Positions 1-7,579 of a DNA stretch of 64,000 nucleotides are shown here, piece after piece. Within the stretch, counting starts at the first letter, position 1. The number at the start of each line of letters is the position of its first letter. Position numbers and translations under genes: made by a program. The stretch is taken from assembly GCA_001803225.1 (NCBI GenBank), contig MHBF01000093.1, positions 1 to 64,000 of the forward strand, given 5' to 3'. Under the pieces are notes generated by a model that saw only the letters and a list, made by a program, of their open reading frames with translations, ran no database searches and was not told where the DNA came from. Origin of the DNA: Lentisphaerae bacterium GWF2_44_16 (lineage in GTDB: Bacteria > Verrucomicrobiota > Lentisphaeria > Victivallales > GWF2-45-14).

Positions 1-2406
1 CCCACTGAAAGAGATATTTTCATATTCTATATTAGTGTTTGAATCAATGGATGATATGAAAATATCCTCCCTGTTTTCAAGTTTCACTTTTATACCGACA
101 TCAAGAGAGTTCTCTGATTTTACTTTCAGCAATTCTATATTCCTGACAATTGGCTTTTCATCTTTCTTATATGCTTCATGTACTGCGATAAATATTGTTT
201 CAGGGCCATTATGGCGTACACATAGAAATTCTGAAGTTTTTCCTGACTTTGCCGTTACAGGGGAATGCCCGGGTTTGCCCCAGGATGACGGTTCATTGTC
301 AAGGCGTATCGCAGGACCTTGCGCGATAATAATGTCCTTTTCTGTTCCACCTGCAAAAACAGTTCTCAGGACGGAGCCGCCGTCATCTGAAAATTCAACG
401 GCAAAATTCTCAGAATTTTTTTTACCGGCGCTTATGCTTTCGAGATATTTTCCGATTTTTAATTTATCAGGAACAGCTTCCTTATCTGCCGATATTTTTA
501 TTTTATAAGGTTTGGCGAGATTCCCATGCAGCATGTAATCGTGGATTTTTCCGCCCTTCACACGAAAAATGTCCAGCACATAAAAACGTTCATCATCTAT
601 TTTGACCATAGCCAGAGTACGCATGTAGACTTTAGTGCCTGCAACAGTACTGTAAGACTTATTCGCATCTATTTCAGCTATTTGAATGCCTTTTTCCGCC
701 ATGTCCCATAACCTCAGGGAACCGCCGTCATCATAAAGGGCGCCAACTCCCCATAAATCTTTATGAACATATTCAGGATAAAGCGGCAATCTGTCATCGG
801 GGTTTTTATTTTTATGTTCTCTTGCGGACTGATTTTTTTCATCCACTACTACGGTGTTATGAGCGGCAGTACTTATATTCCAATCCCGCAGGCCGCGGTA
901 TCCGGTTTCAGATGATATTTCCTCATTGCATGCCCATAACACGAGCTCCAGATTACTGTAATGGTCATGATTGTTTGTTCCCTCCCATTGCGAGTAAAGC
1001 CTGACTTGTTTTTCTCCTTTTCCGAAACCGAGCATTCCTTTCCCTGACGCGCCCATGAGGAAAGATTTGGAAACTATGGGGGGATTTCCGAAAAACATTC
1101 CTTTTGCGTTCCATGTGCTGTCTTCAAATGCAACTGAACGTCCGTCCGGCAATGCCAATAAATCAAAAGCTGCTTTTATTCTGTTGAAGTCATAGCCGAA
1201 TTCTTTTTCGGGGTTGAAGTTTTCAATATGGGTTTTGTCAACAGGATCAATATATTCTGAAGGATCTGAATATCCGTTCAGAAAATCGGCAGTCTCCATA
1301 ATTCCTCTGGCAACCGGAAAACCATAGGCTACAGTACCTTCGCACCACATGCCGTCACTGCGAAACCCGATATGAAGAATGTCCCTTATCCATCTTAGGG
1401 TTGCGTGGATGTATTCCGGCCTGTTCAGGAATTTTCCGAAATATGCCATTCCTTTAATGCGGTTCATATTTTGATTGTGCAAGGGGCGGAATTTAAAAAG
1501 AAGATGTTTTTCGACCAATCCTGAAAGGAGTTTTTCAGAGATTATTTTTTTGTTTTCATCTGAGAGCGCCGCGAAGGATTTACTGTTTTTAATGAGTAGA
1601 TATGCTTCAAGCAGAGGCAAAGCATGGTTTAAATCGTGGACATCTCCCCAATATCCCCACAGCCCGTAATTGACTTCGACAGGCAGCGGTTTGTCGGTAG
1701 AAAAAATTTTCACTTCATTCTTTGCACGGTTTTTACAGTATATTTTCCAGCCACCTATGACTTCTCCGAAACGTTTCAGTATTAAACAAGTTCTTTGCGC
1801 GAAGTGTTCATCTCCCGTCGCCGCATAGAGTTGCGCATAGTACAGCGCCGCCGATTTCATGAGGGGATGCCAGAGGTTCATGAGGCCTCTTTCATCGATT
1901 TTGGAGATTATTTCCTCGTCACTTTTATTTTCTATGTTTCTCAACGCGTGGCGGAGGATGATTTCATATTTTTTCCTTGCATTTTCATCATTGTGATAAA
2001 GCCACAAATCCCGTAAAGCCGCACCGACATATTGAATGGGCGCGATATTCTTTCTGTCCGGTTCTTTTCCAAGGTGAAGGTAGCTTGTACGGTAATGATC
2101 TGCGCTGTACATTAGAAAATCAATTAACTCCTTATTATCCGGTAATTCAGCGGGTATTCCAAAATCGCCGTATTTCTCATTCATCTTTTCTGCAAGTTTG
2201 TCATTGGGGGCTTTCAATTCCAATTCAGCGTATTTGGATAGGTATTCAACAGTTTTTCCTTCTACTTTTCCATTTTTTATTTCTTCCGGGCTGAAACGAC
2301 ATAAAGGGTCTTTATCTTTTATTGAAAACTGAACAGCATTTTCTGAATATGCTGATGAGAACAGAAAAATTCCGGATAAGATAAACATTTTCATTCTGAA
2401 CTTCAT
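1..2406 (-). CDS. Secreted heparinase II/III-family polysaccharide lyase, 3' end cut by window edge
   Basis: Open for 802 codons from the ATG at 2406 to the window edge, with no stop, so the C-terminus is missing. The RBS AGGAAG lies just upstream. Residues 1-21 form a signal peptide (MKFRMKMFILSGIFLFSSAYS). The N-terminal ~400 residues are helix-rich, as in the alpha/alpha toroid of heparinases. Around residues 475-520 stands the family's C-terminal signature: GTNNHDHYSNLELVL, then SSETGYRG and TAAHNTVVVDE. The His/Tyr of this block are the expected catalytic positions for lyases that cleave uronic-acid polysaccharides by beta-elimination. It is the last gene of a four-gene run (glycosidase-like, LacI, pseudopilin, this lyase), so it is probably under the palindrome-bearing promoter at 5611-5639. 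The substrate (heparin/heparan, alginate or other uronide) cannot be read from sequence. Family assignment is confident, specificity is not. Confidence 0.85.
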   Translation of the reverse strand, partial: MKFRMKMFILSGIFLFSSAYSENAVQFSIKDKDPLCRFSPEEIKNGKVEGKTVEYLSKYAELELKAPNDKLAEKMNEKYGDFGIPAELPDNKELIDFLMYSADHYRTSYLHLGKEPDRKNIAPIQYVGAALRDLWLYHNDENARKKYEIILRHALRNIENKSDEEIISKIDERGLMNLWHPLMKSAALYYAQLYAATGDEHFAQRTCLILKRFGEVIGGWKIYCKNRAKNEVKIFSTDKPLPVEVNYGLWGYWGDVHDLNHALPLLEAYLLIKNSKSFAALSDENKKIISEKLLSGLVEKHLLFKFRPLHNQNMNRIKGMAYFGKFLNRPEYIHATLRWIRDILHIGFRSDGMWCEGTVAYGFPVARGIMETADFLNGYSDPSEYIDPVDKTHIENFNPEKEFGYDFNRIKAAFDLLALPDGRSVAFEDSTWNAKGMFFGNPPIVSKSFLMGASGKGMLGFGKGEKQVRLYSQWEGTNNHDHYSNLELVLWACNEEISSETGYRGLRDWNISTAAHNTVVVDEKNQSAREHKNKNPDDRLPLYPEYVHKDLWGVGALYDDGGSLRLWDMAEKGIQIAEIDANKSYSTVAGTKVYMRTLAMVKIDDERFYVLDIFRVKGGKIHDYMLHGNLAKPYKIKISADKEAVPDKLKIGKYLESISAGKKNSENFAVEFSDDGGSVLRTVFAGGTEKDIIIAQGPAIRLDNEPSSWGKPGHSPVTAKSGKTSEFLCVRHNGPETIFIAVHEAYKKDEKPIVRNIELLKVKSENSLDVGIKVKLENREDIFISSIDSNTNIEYENISFSG

Positions 2407-2431
2407 TTTACTTCCTTTTTTAAAATTATTT

Positions 2432-3091
2432 TTACGGGTTCGGCAGCCATAATTTACGTTCCCCACCATAAGTGTTTGGAACAGGTGCTTTTCTCCATCC
2501 CGTATGTCCGTCCATGTACATGATATTTACTCCGCCGCCGTGGCGGGGATTGACGTTGTTTACCGTGAGTTCTGCATTGTAAGCTGGATTAATAAATAAG
2601 GTTCCATCCGCCTCTATTATTCCTGCCAGTTCAGAAGGGTAGAGCAGTTTGTGATATTGGACAAAACTGCTCGGATAAGAGGTATTGGATGCATAGAAAA
2701 AGACCTGATGATTAGCGCCGTAGCTGGTATAACGACCCAAATAATAAAATTTATCTTTATTCGATTTGCATTGAAATACGCCAAAATCAGGGATTGTACT
2801 TTTACATCCGAGATATTCCTGAATTTGGTCATAAAAACTTTTGTAATACATTGCCGGATCGCTGGTTCTAGTAGCTCTTGAACATGGAAGAAAACCGTTG
2901 AAATCATTCTGGTACATGATAACGGCACTTGCTATCTGTTTGAGATTGTTTCTGCAATTTATTTCGTTGACTTTATCTTTTGCCTTTTTCAGGGCGGGGA
3001 GAAGAATGCCCGCCAGTATGGCGATAATGGAAATTACAATGAGCAACTCGATAAGAGTAAATGCCAGTTTTTTCCTATCAGTTTTTTCCAT
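2432..3091 (-). CDS. Pseudopilin-like protein, N-terminal methylation motif and H-X9-DG C-terminus
   Basis: A 219-aa protein with a class III (prepilin) signal: a short basic leader, then [20 protein letters not shown], with Glu at position +5 of the mature protein and a single hydrophobic helix. It carries the conserved LLPALKKAKDK / NNLKQIASAVIMYQND continuation and the C-terminal RHGGGVNIMYMDGH, in which nine residues separate His from Asp-Gly. The residue before the cleavage site is Ala, not the canonical Gly. Such proteins are abundant in Lentisphaerota and Planctomycetota and are thought to be minor pilin/type II secretion-like subunits; their function is unproven. It starts 4 nt after the LacI gene and is followed 25 nt later by a heparinase, so it is cotranscribed with glycan-degradation genes. 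Confidence 0.85.
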   Translation of the reverse strand: MEKTDRKKLAFTLIELLIVISIIAILAGILLPALKKAKDKVNEINCRNNLKQIASAVIMYQNDFNGFLPCSRATRTSDPAMYYKSFYDQIQEYLGCKSTIPDFGVFQCKSNKDKFYYLGRYTSYGANHQVFFYASNTSYPSSFVQYHKLLYPSELAGIIEADGTLFINPAYNAELTVNNVNPRHGGGVNIMYMDGHTGWRKAPVPNTYGGERKLWLPNP

Positions 3092-3095
3092 AATA

Positions 3096-4100
3096 TTATT
3101 CCCTTGTTAAATTTTTTACAGATTTTCCTTCAGAAAGCACGGGCTTGAAAACTTTTTCTGACGGTGGATTTTCCGGGGAATACTTTTCTTTAAGGATTTC
3201 CATGAGCAGTTCCGCGGCGGAGATGCCGAGTTCTTTTTTATACTGGTGCACTGATGCCGGACGCGGAGAAAGAAATTTCAAAAAATCCATATTGTCGTAT
3301 CCTATAACTGATAAATCATCCGGTATTTTGATTCCATGTTCCGCGGCTTTGCCGTAGAGTTCGAGAAGCACGAAATCGCTGAAGCAGAACACTGCCGTAT
3401 ATTTTTTCGCGTCTCTGATAAAATCGTCAACTGTCCTGTAAACCGGAGCTTCAACGCCGTTTTTACGAAGTTCATTTATGAAGCTTTCACCTCTTGAGAA
3501 CGCATCGCCGATACGACCTGTGAATGCTATTTTTCTATGCCCTTTATTCATGAGATACTGTGCGGCAAGGCGTCCGCCTTCGACATTGTCATTATATACT
3601 GAAGGCAATCCCTTGAAAGGAATGGTCAGGCTTATTACAGGTTTTTTTTCAGAGATTTTATAAACAAATTTCCAGTCAGGCTTTTTTTCTTCTTTCCTGA
3701 TGACCGGGGAGAAAATGAAACCGTCAACACCTTTAGAATTCATGAATGTGAACATCTCTTCCTTCGACACGTAATCATATTTGGATGTAGAAAGAAGCAT
3801 GTGATAATTGTTTTTTACGATGACTTCCTCTATGCCTTCGAGAATATTTGCCCAGAAAGAATTTTCAATACCGTCGGTAATCACGCCTATCATCAGGGTT
3901 TTCTTAGAGGCGATTGCCCTGGCGAGGACGTTGGGAACGAAATTGTTCTTTTTTATTGCCTCTTCAATGCGCTTACAGGTGGCGTCGGCGATTTTATATT
4001 TTTTTGCTTTCCCGTTAAGGAACATGGAAGCCGCGGTCATTGAAACCCCGGCTTCCGTGGCTATGTCCTGAAGCGTTATTTTTGATTTGCCGGCAATCAT
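3096..4100 (-). CDS. LacI-family transcriptional regulator
   Basis: A 334-aa one-component regulator. Residues 1-60 hold the LacI helix-turn-helix and hinge (ITLQDIATEAGVSMTAASMFLNG, then NNFVPNVLARAIASKK). The rest is a periplasmic-binding-protein-like sensor (MIGVITDGIENSFWANILEGIE; DGFIFSPV; GRLAAQYLMNKGHRKIAF; DDLSVIGYDNMDFL). The recognition helix has SMTAASMFLNG where most LacI proteins have S-x-x-T-V-S-R-x-L-N, an unusual variant that may fit an unusual operator. The start ATG overlaps the stop of the upstream glycosidase-like gene by 4 bp (ATGA), so they are translationally coupled. It most likely binds the perfect palindrome 5586-5609 over the operon promoter and responds to a sugar released by the operon's enzymes; both points are inference from position. 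Confidence 0.9.
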   Translation of the reverse strand: MIAGKSKITLQDIATEAGVSMTAASMFLNGKAKKYKIADATCKRIEEAIKKNNFVPNVLARAIASKKTLMIGVITDGIENSFWANILEGIEEVIVKNNYHMLLSTSKYDYVSKEEMFTFMNSKGVDGFIFSPVIRKEEKKPDWKFVYKISEKKPVISLTIPFKGLPSVYNDNVEGGRLAAQYLMNKGHRKIAFTGRIGDAFSRGESFINELRKNGVEAPVYRTVDDFIRDAKKYTAVFCFSDFVLLELYGKAAEHGIKIPDDLSVIGYDNMDFLKFLSPRPASVHQYKKELGISAAELLMEILKEKYSPENPPSEKVFKPVLSEGKSVKNLTRE

Positions 4101-5566
4101 TCGATTTCCTTAAAATATGAGCTGTGCGCAATCCTTGGCAATATATCCTCGTCAGTATCAGGGTTCCACAGTATCGCCGAAAAAAGAACAATGGAACTCT
4201 GAATACAGTTCTCAAAATTTCCGTCTTCGACCAATGCCGTGGCAATTGTTGTTTCAGGTTTTACTTTTAAGACTTCTCTGTAAAATTTCACGGCGTTCTT
4301 GTAATTCGCCATCCAGAGGCCGTTGATTTTCTGCCAGTGTTTTGTTCTCTGCTCAAGACGTTTTTCCATAAAGGCATTGCTTCTTTCTCCCAGAATGAAA
4401 GAGTCGTGATTTTCAAATTCCGCTCCCCAGCGCAACGCGCAGAAACCTTTCGGCACTGAAGAAAACTCAAGACAGCCCCTCATCGCTGCAAGTTTTTTTG
4501 AATACCCAATGGTGGCGTCAATGGTTTCGAGACCTTTAACACGGGATTTATTCAGTTCCGGAATATAAAGGTATGGCATGGCCCCGGCGTCTTCCCAGAC
4601 GATGTTTATCCTTTTGTCGAGTTTTTCAAGGTCCTTGTAATCGTCAACTATGGACGTGGCGTGCAGGCCAAACTGAATATGCAGTCCGGGATATTTTTTC
4701 AGGATCGCGCCGCCGATCTCATTAACCATCGCGCAGACGATTTCCGCAAGAGATTTTCCACCAATTTCAGTATTGTGGTGTTCTGTTAGTGTCTGGAAAT
4801 AAATGCCATCATGTTTAATGTGAGAATAGTTTTTTGTGTAATTGTCGATGATTTCTTTTTTAAGCAGTTTCACGTCTTCTTTTTTGCTGAGATCTATTCC
4901 TGTATGGCCCCAGCCCCAGTGAAAACCGAGAACAACTTTAATGCCCCTTGAATGAGCGTAATCTATGATGTCGTCAATATTTACTGGTACCTGGTCATTC
5001 CATATCGTGAGCATATTCATGCGAAGGCGCGCCATATTGTCGAGAAAACGCCTATAATCATAAATCACATAACCCCATGTCCATATCCCGCGATACTGTA
5101 TGCGGGGATAGTCGCTGAAAGATAAATCGGCTATTTCCTCAAGTTTTTCCTGAGAGTGTTCGACTTCCAGTACTCTGGCGTTAAAGTCCTCAATACCGTT
5201 GAGAAGTCCTTTTGTGTCATGTCCGCCAATTACAATTACTTTACGTTCAGGATTCCAGGGCGATTTAAGAATTGATATTCCGTAGGCCTCGGCTTTGCGC
5301 GGTATCTGGATTTTCTTCTTTTTTTCGAGTTCTCTTATAAGAATATTGGAAGATGAGGTACCGACAATGATAAGATGTTCATCGTGTTTTTTCAGCGAAA
5401 GGCCGAGGGCCGGAACAGTCTCCATGACATACGGGAAAAGGGATTGAACCATTTTCTGGATTTCATTTATCGCGAATTTCTCGATATTGTCTTTATAAGA
5501 ACCGAATATAATTTTCCAGCGTGTGCCTTCATAAACGACCCTGAAATGAGACTTCAATTTTGCCAT
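4097..5566 (-). CDS. Putative cytoplasmic glycoside hydrolase, (beta/alpha)8 fold, GH20/GH67-like organisation
   Basis: A 489-aa protein without signal peptide. The first ~125 residues have the look of the alpha/beta domain that precedes GH20, GH67 and GH84 barrels (HLIIVGTSSSNILIRELEKK; KVIVIGGHDTKGLLNGIED). After YPRIQYRGIWTWGYVIYDYR a barrel-like sequence follows (RMNMLTIWNDQVP, YAHSRGIKVVLGFHWGWG, DGIYFQTLTEHHN, INIVWEDAGAMPY). TEHH and WEDAG hold candidate catalytic acids, but I cannot assign them securely. It is the first gene behind the promoter at 5611-5639 and overlaps the LacI start by 4 bp. Being intracellular, it would act on oligosaccharides already imported. The exact GH family is uncertain; an alpha-glucuronidase or hexosaminidase relative is possible. 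Confidence 0.6.
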   Translation of the reverse strand: MAKLKSHFRVVYEGTRWKIIFGSYKDNIEKFAINEIQKMVQSLFPYVMETVPALGLSLKKHDEHLIIVGTSSSNILIRELEKKKKIQIPRKAEAYGISILKSPWNPERKVIVIGGHDTKGLLNGIEDFNARVLEVEHSQEKLEEIADLSFSDYPRIQYRGIWTWGYVIYDYRRFLDNMARLRMNMLTIWNDQVPVNIDDIIDYAHSRGIKVVLGFHWGWGHTGIDLSKKEDVKLLKKEIIDNYTKNYSHIKHDGIYFQTLTEHHNTEIGGKSLAEIVCAMVNEIGGAILKKYPGLHIQFGLHATSIVDDYKDLEKLDKRINIVWEDAGAMPYLYIPELNKSRVKGLETIDATIGYSKKLAAMRGCLEFSSVPKGFCALRWGAEFENHDSFILGERSNAFMEKRLEQRTKHWQKINGLWMANYKNAVKFYREVLKVKPETTIATALVEDGNFENCIQSSIVLFSAILWNPDTDEDILPRIAHSSYFKEIE

Positions 5567-5585
5567 TTTAAAATCCTTATTTGAG

Positions 5586-5609
5586 TTTAACTAAAGTGCT
5601 TTAGTTAAA
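5586..5609. promoter_or_regulatory. Perfect 11-2-11 palindrome, probable LacI operator
   Basis: Left arm TTTAACTAAAG, two-base spacer TG, right arm CTTTAGTTAAA, with no mismatch. It sits one base downstream of the -10 box of the minus-strand promoter at 5611-5639, so it would cover the transcription start, and it ends 20 bp before the first gene. The operon it precedes encodes a LacI regulator. Position and symmetry make it the likely autoregulatory operator. It is not a terminator: it is AT-rich and has no following T-run in the direction of transcription. Confidence 0.7.
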
Positions 5610-5610
5610 T

Positions 5611-5639
5611 ATTATAAACTATTTTACACGGATTGTCAA
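5611..5639 (-). promoter_or_regulatory. Consensus sigma-70 promoter
   Basis: On the minus strand, TTGACA (5639-5634), 17 bp spacer, TATAAT (5616-5611): an exact consensus match at optimal spacing. It lies in the 80-bp gap between the toroid gene ending at 5647 and the glycosidase-like gene starting at 5566, and drives the glycosidase-LacI-pseudopilin-heparinase unit. Confidence 0.8.
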
Positions 5640-5646
5640 TAGCATT

Positions 5647-7566
5647 TCAGATGAAAAATGAATCTTCGCCCAGTTCGTTCAGAAGGGCAAGGGGTATGAA
5701 GCCTGTAATCCAGCCGGCCATAATGCAGTAAGCGCCCCAGTCCTTGTCTTTGTTGAGACCGTAGTATTCGTTGTGGTCCATGTCGAACGCCCGCATCCAT
5801 CCGCCGTCAAAACGGGGGCCGCTGTCCTTAATCTGGGCCGCCAGTATGAAATCCCGGAGTTTATCATAAATATCACGTGCAAGATTAAGGTCAATGGAAT
5901 GAGGATTTTTCATTTTGCATATAACAGACAATGCGCATAAAATAAAATTATTGCAGTAAAGCATGTCGGCTATGTTATCGGAAGAATCACCAATGCCTAC
6001 GCCTGCTTCAGCATGATCTGTAAGACGGATCGGAGTTTCCCGGATTCCGCCTGAGTTGTGCTGTAAATTTTTGAAAAAACGAAGGCAATCATTAATTTTT
6101 TCCGACAAGTCCATTCCCGCGAGTTCCTGCACTGACGCTAACATAAGCAGATAGCGGCTGTATGTGAAATTATCAGAATAACCGAAGGGTTTAGTATTAG
6201 GGAATTTTGACATTATTTTATTTGCGTACTTCAAGACGGCATCCTTATACTTTGTCTCTCCGGTATGTTTGTAAAGCTGAAGCATGAAAGATGTCATTTC
6301 ACCATAATAAACGGGATTGTCGGTAACGTGTTCCGCCGACTGGCGTCCTGAAAAACCAGTTCTGGAATTGAAGTTTCCGCAGAGCAGTCCTTCCGGGCCG
6401 AGCCAGCGGATTATGGCATCGCCGAGTTTCCGGCTTCTTTCAAGATATTCCTCATCCTTGAAAAGCTTGTACATATTTATCATTGTCAATCCGCCCCGCC
6501 CGGCATCGGAGGAGTATATTACATGAGGGCCCATGCCCAGATCATGAAACCATTTGAAGAGTCCGGCCGCTTCTCCTTTTTCCACTTGTATCCCGTTGTC
6601 AAGAAGAAATCTTATCAGGTTTTTTCCGGTTTTAATGAGTTTTTTATCGTTATCTATTTTGCCGTATTTACAGAGGAGAACTCCCGTCAGCATTTCGGAA
6701 TCCATCCTGATGTTTGCCCGGGGCTTCAAGTTATAGGACGTAATCATTTCATAGATGCCTTTCGTGCCGTCTTTATCGAGCATCAGACCTGAGTTAAAAT
6801 GCCATTTAACGGCTTTCTCTACAACATTTTCCAGTGTATTGAAGGATTTTCCATAGACTGAAATTGGCTTAAAAACTTTCTCAAAAGCCGCTTTTACTTT
6901 TACTTTTTCGATGTCGAGAATTTCATTGAACAGAAAGGCATAAACTTCTTTCCAGCGGAAAAAGGGAAGCATCATAGTGCCATCATATTCCGTCATATTC
7001 ATAGCGGAAGCAAAAAAATTGAACACCCTCACCAGCACCGGAAAACTGAAACTGCCCTCCTTAAAAATATTATGAGTGCCTATGCAGTCGGAAGCGGAAA
7101 GAAGGACTTTTCTCCCGTAATCTGTATGATATCCCATGGCGCGGCCCGGATAGTAATAGGAATTTCTCGCCTGCAGGATATACCCGTCAATATCCGCCTT
7201 TAGTTCATTGTCGGCAATGAGATATTCATTGAAAAAATGACGTTCCAGTCCGTCAACCTGATGCCCGAATACGGAGGAATGCAGATAGTCGCAGGCCATG
7301 TAATTTTCAATAAAAAGTTTCTGTCCCTTCTGCTGAAGGCCCGCGAACTTCTTTATTGTCTCGAAATTCATTTCAGGAACGAATTTTTCTCCTCTTTCAT
7401 AATGGGGCATGATGAAATACGCAGTACATTCCATGCTTTCGGCGTTTACCGCTTCTTCCGGCGAATCATATCTGACGATTGTTGTTTTACCGTCAGCGAT
7501 AACTTTCAGTAATTCTTCAAATTTACCTGTTCCGCCGATAATTCTGATTTCGTCACTTTTATGCAT
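5647..7566 (-). CDS. Two-domain protein: GATase-like N-terminus plus alpha/alpha-toroid (glycosidase-like) C-terminus, paralogue A
   Basis: A 639-aa protein of unrecognised family. I place the start at the ATG at 7566, which has AAGGAA at good spacing; an in-frame ATG at 7590 lies inside the end of the upstream gene and lacks an RBS. The chosen length nearly equals that of its paralogue at 11470-13392 (640 aa). Residues ~1-200 resemble a Rossmann-like glutamine-amidotransferase/ThuA-type fold (IRIIGGTGKFEELLKVIADG, AYFIMPHYERGE). Residues ~230-630 are repetitive helices with WHFNSGLM, DSEMLTGVLLCKYG and WGAYCIMAGWITGF, typical of six-hairpin glycosidases. No signal peptide. It is the last gene of the IclR-led operon. 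A role in intracellular oligosaccharide breakdown is inference from fold and neighbours. Confidence 0.65.
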   Translation of the reverse strand: MHKSDEIRIIGGTGKFEELLKVIADGKTTIVRYDSPEEAVNAESMECTAYFIMPHYERGEKFVPEMNFETIKKFAGLQQKGQKLFIENYMACDYLHSSVFGHQVDGLERHFFNEYLIADNELKADIDGYILQARNSYYYPGRAMGYHTDYGRKVLLSASDCIGTHNIFKEGSFSFPVLVRVFNFFASAMNMTEYDGTMMLPFFRWKEVYAFLFNEILDIEKVKVKAAFEKVFKPISVYGKSFNTLENVVEKAVKWHFNSGLMLDKDGTKGIYEMITSYNLKPRANIRMDSEMLTGVLLCKYGKIDNDKKLIKTGKNLIRFLLDNGIQVEKGEAAGLFKWFHDLGMGPHVIYSSDAGRGGLTMINMYKLFKDEEYLERSRKLGDAIIRWLGPEGLLCGNFNSRTGFSGRQSAEHVTDNPVYYGEMTSFMLQLYKHTGETKYKDAVLKYANKIMSKFPNTKPFGYSDNFTYSRYLLMLASVQELAGMDLSEKINDCLRFFKNLQHNSGGIRETPIRLTDHAEAGVGIGDSSDNIADMLYCNNFILCALSVICKMKNPHSIDLNLARDIYDKLRDFILAAQIKDSGPRFDGGWMRAFDMDHNEYYGLNKDKDWGAYCIMAGWITGFIPLALLNELGEDSFFI

Positions 7567-7579
7567 TATATTTTCCTTG

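Noticed and set aside
35-2294. Several plus-strand reading frames of 60-157 codons over the first 2.3 kb
   Set aside because: They lie antisense to the continuous 802-codon heparinase II/III frame, have no RBS and no recognisable domains.
5586-5609. Palindrome considered as a transcription terminator of the upstream toroid gene
   Set aside because: It is AT-rich, has no T-run in the transcribed direction, and lies downstream of a consensus promoter over the start site; an operator fits better.
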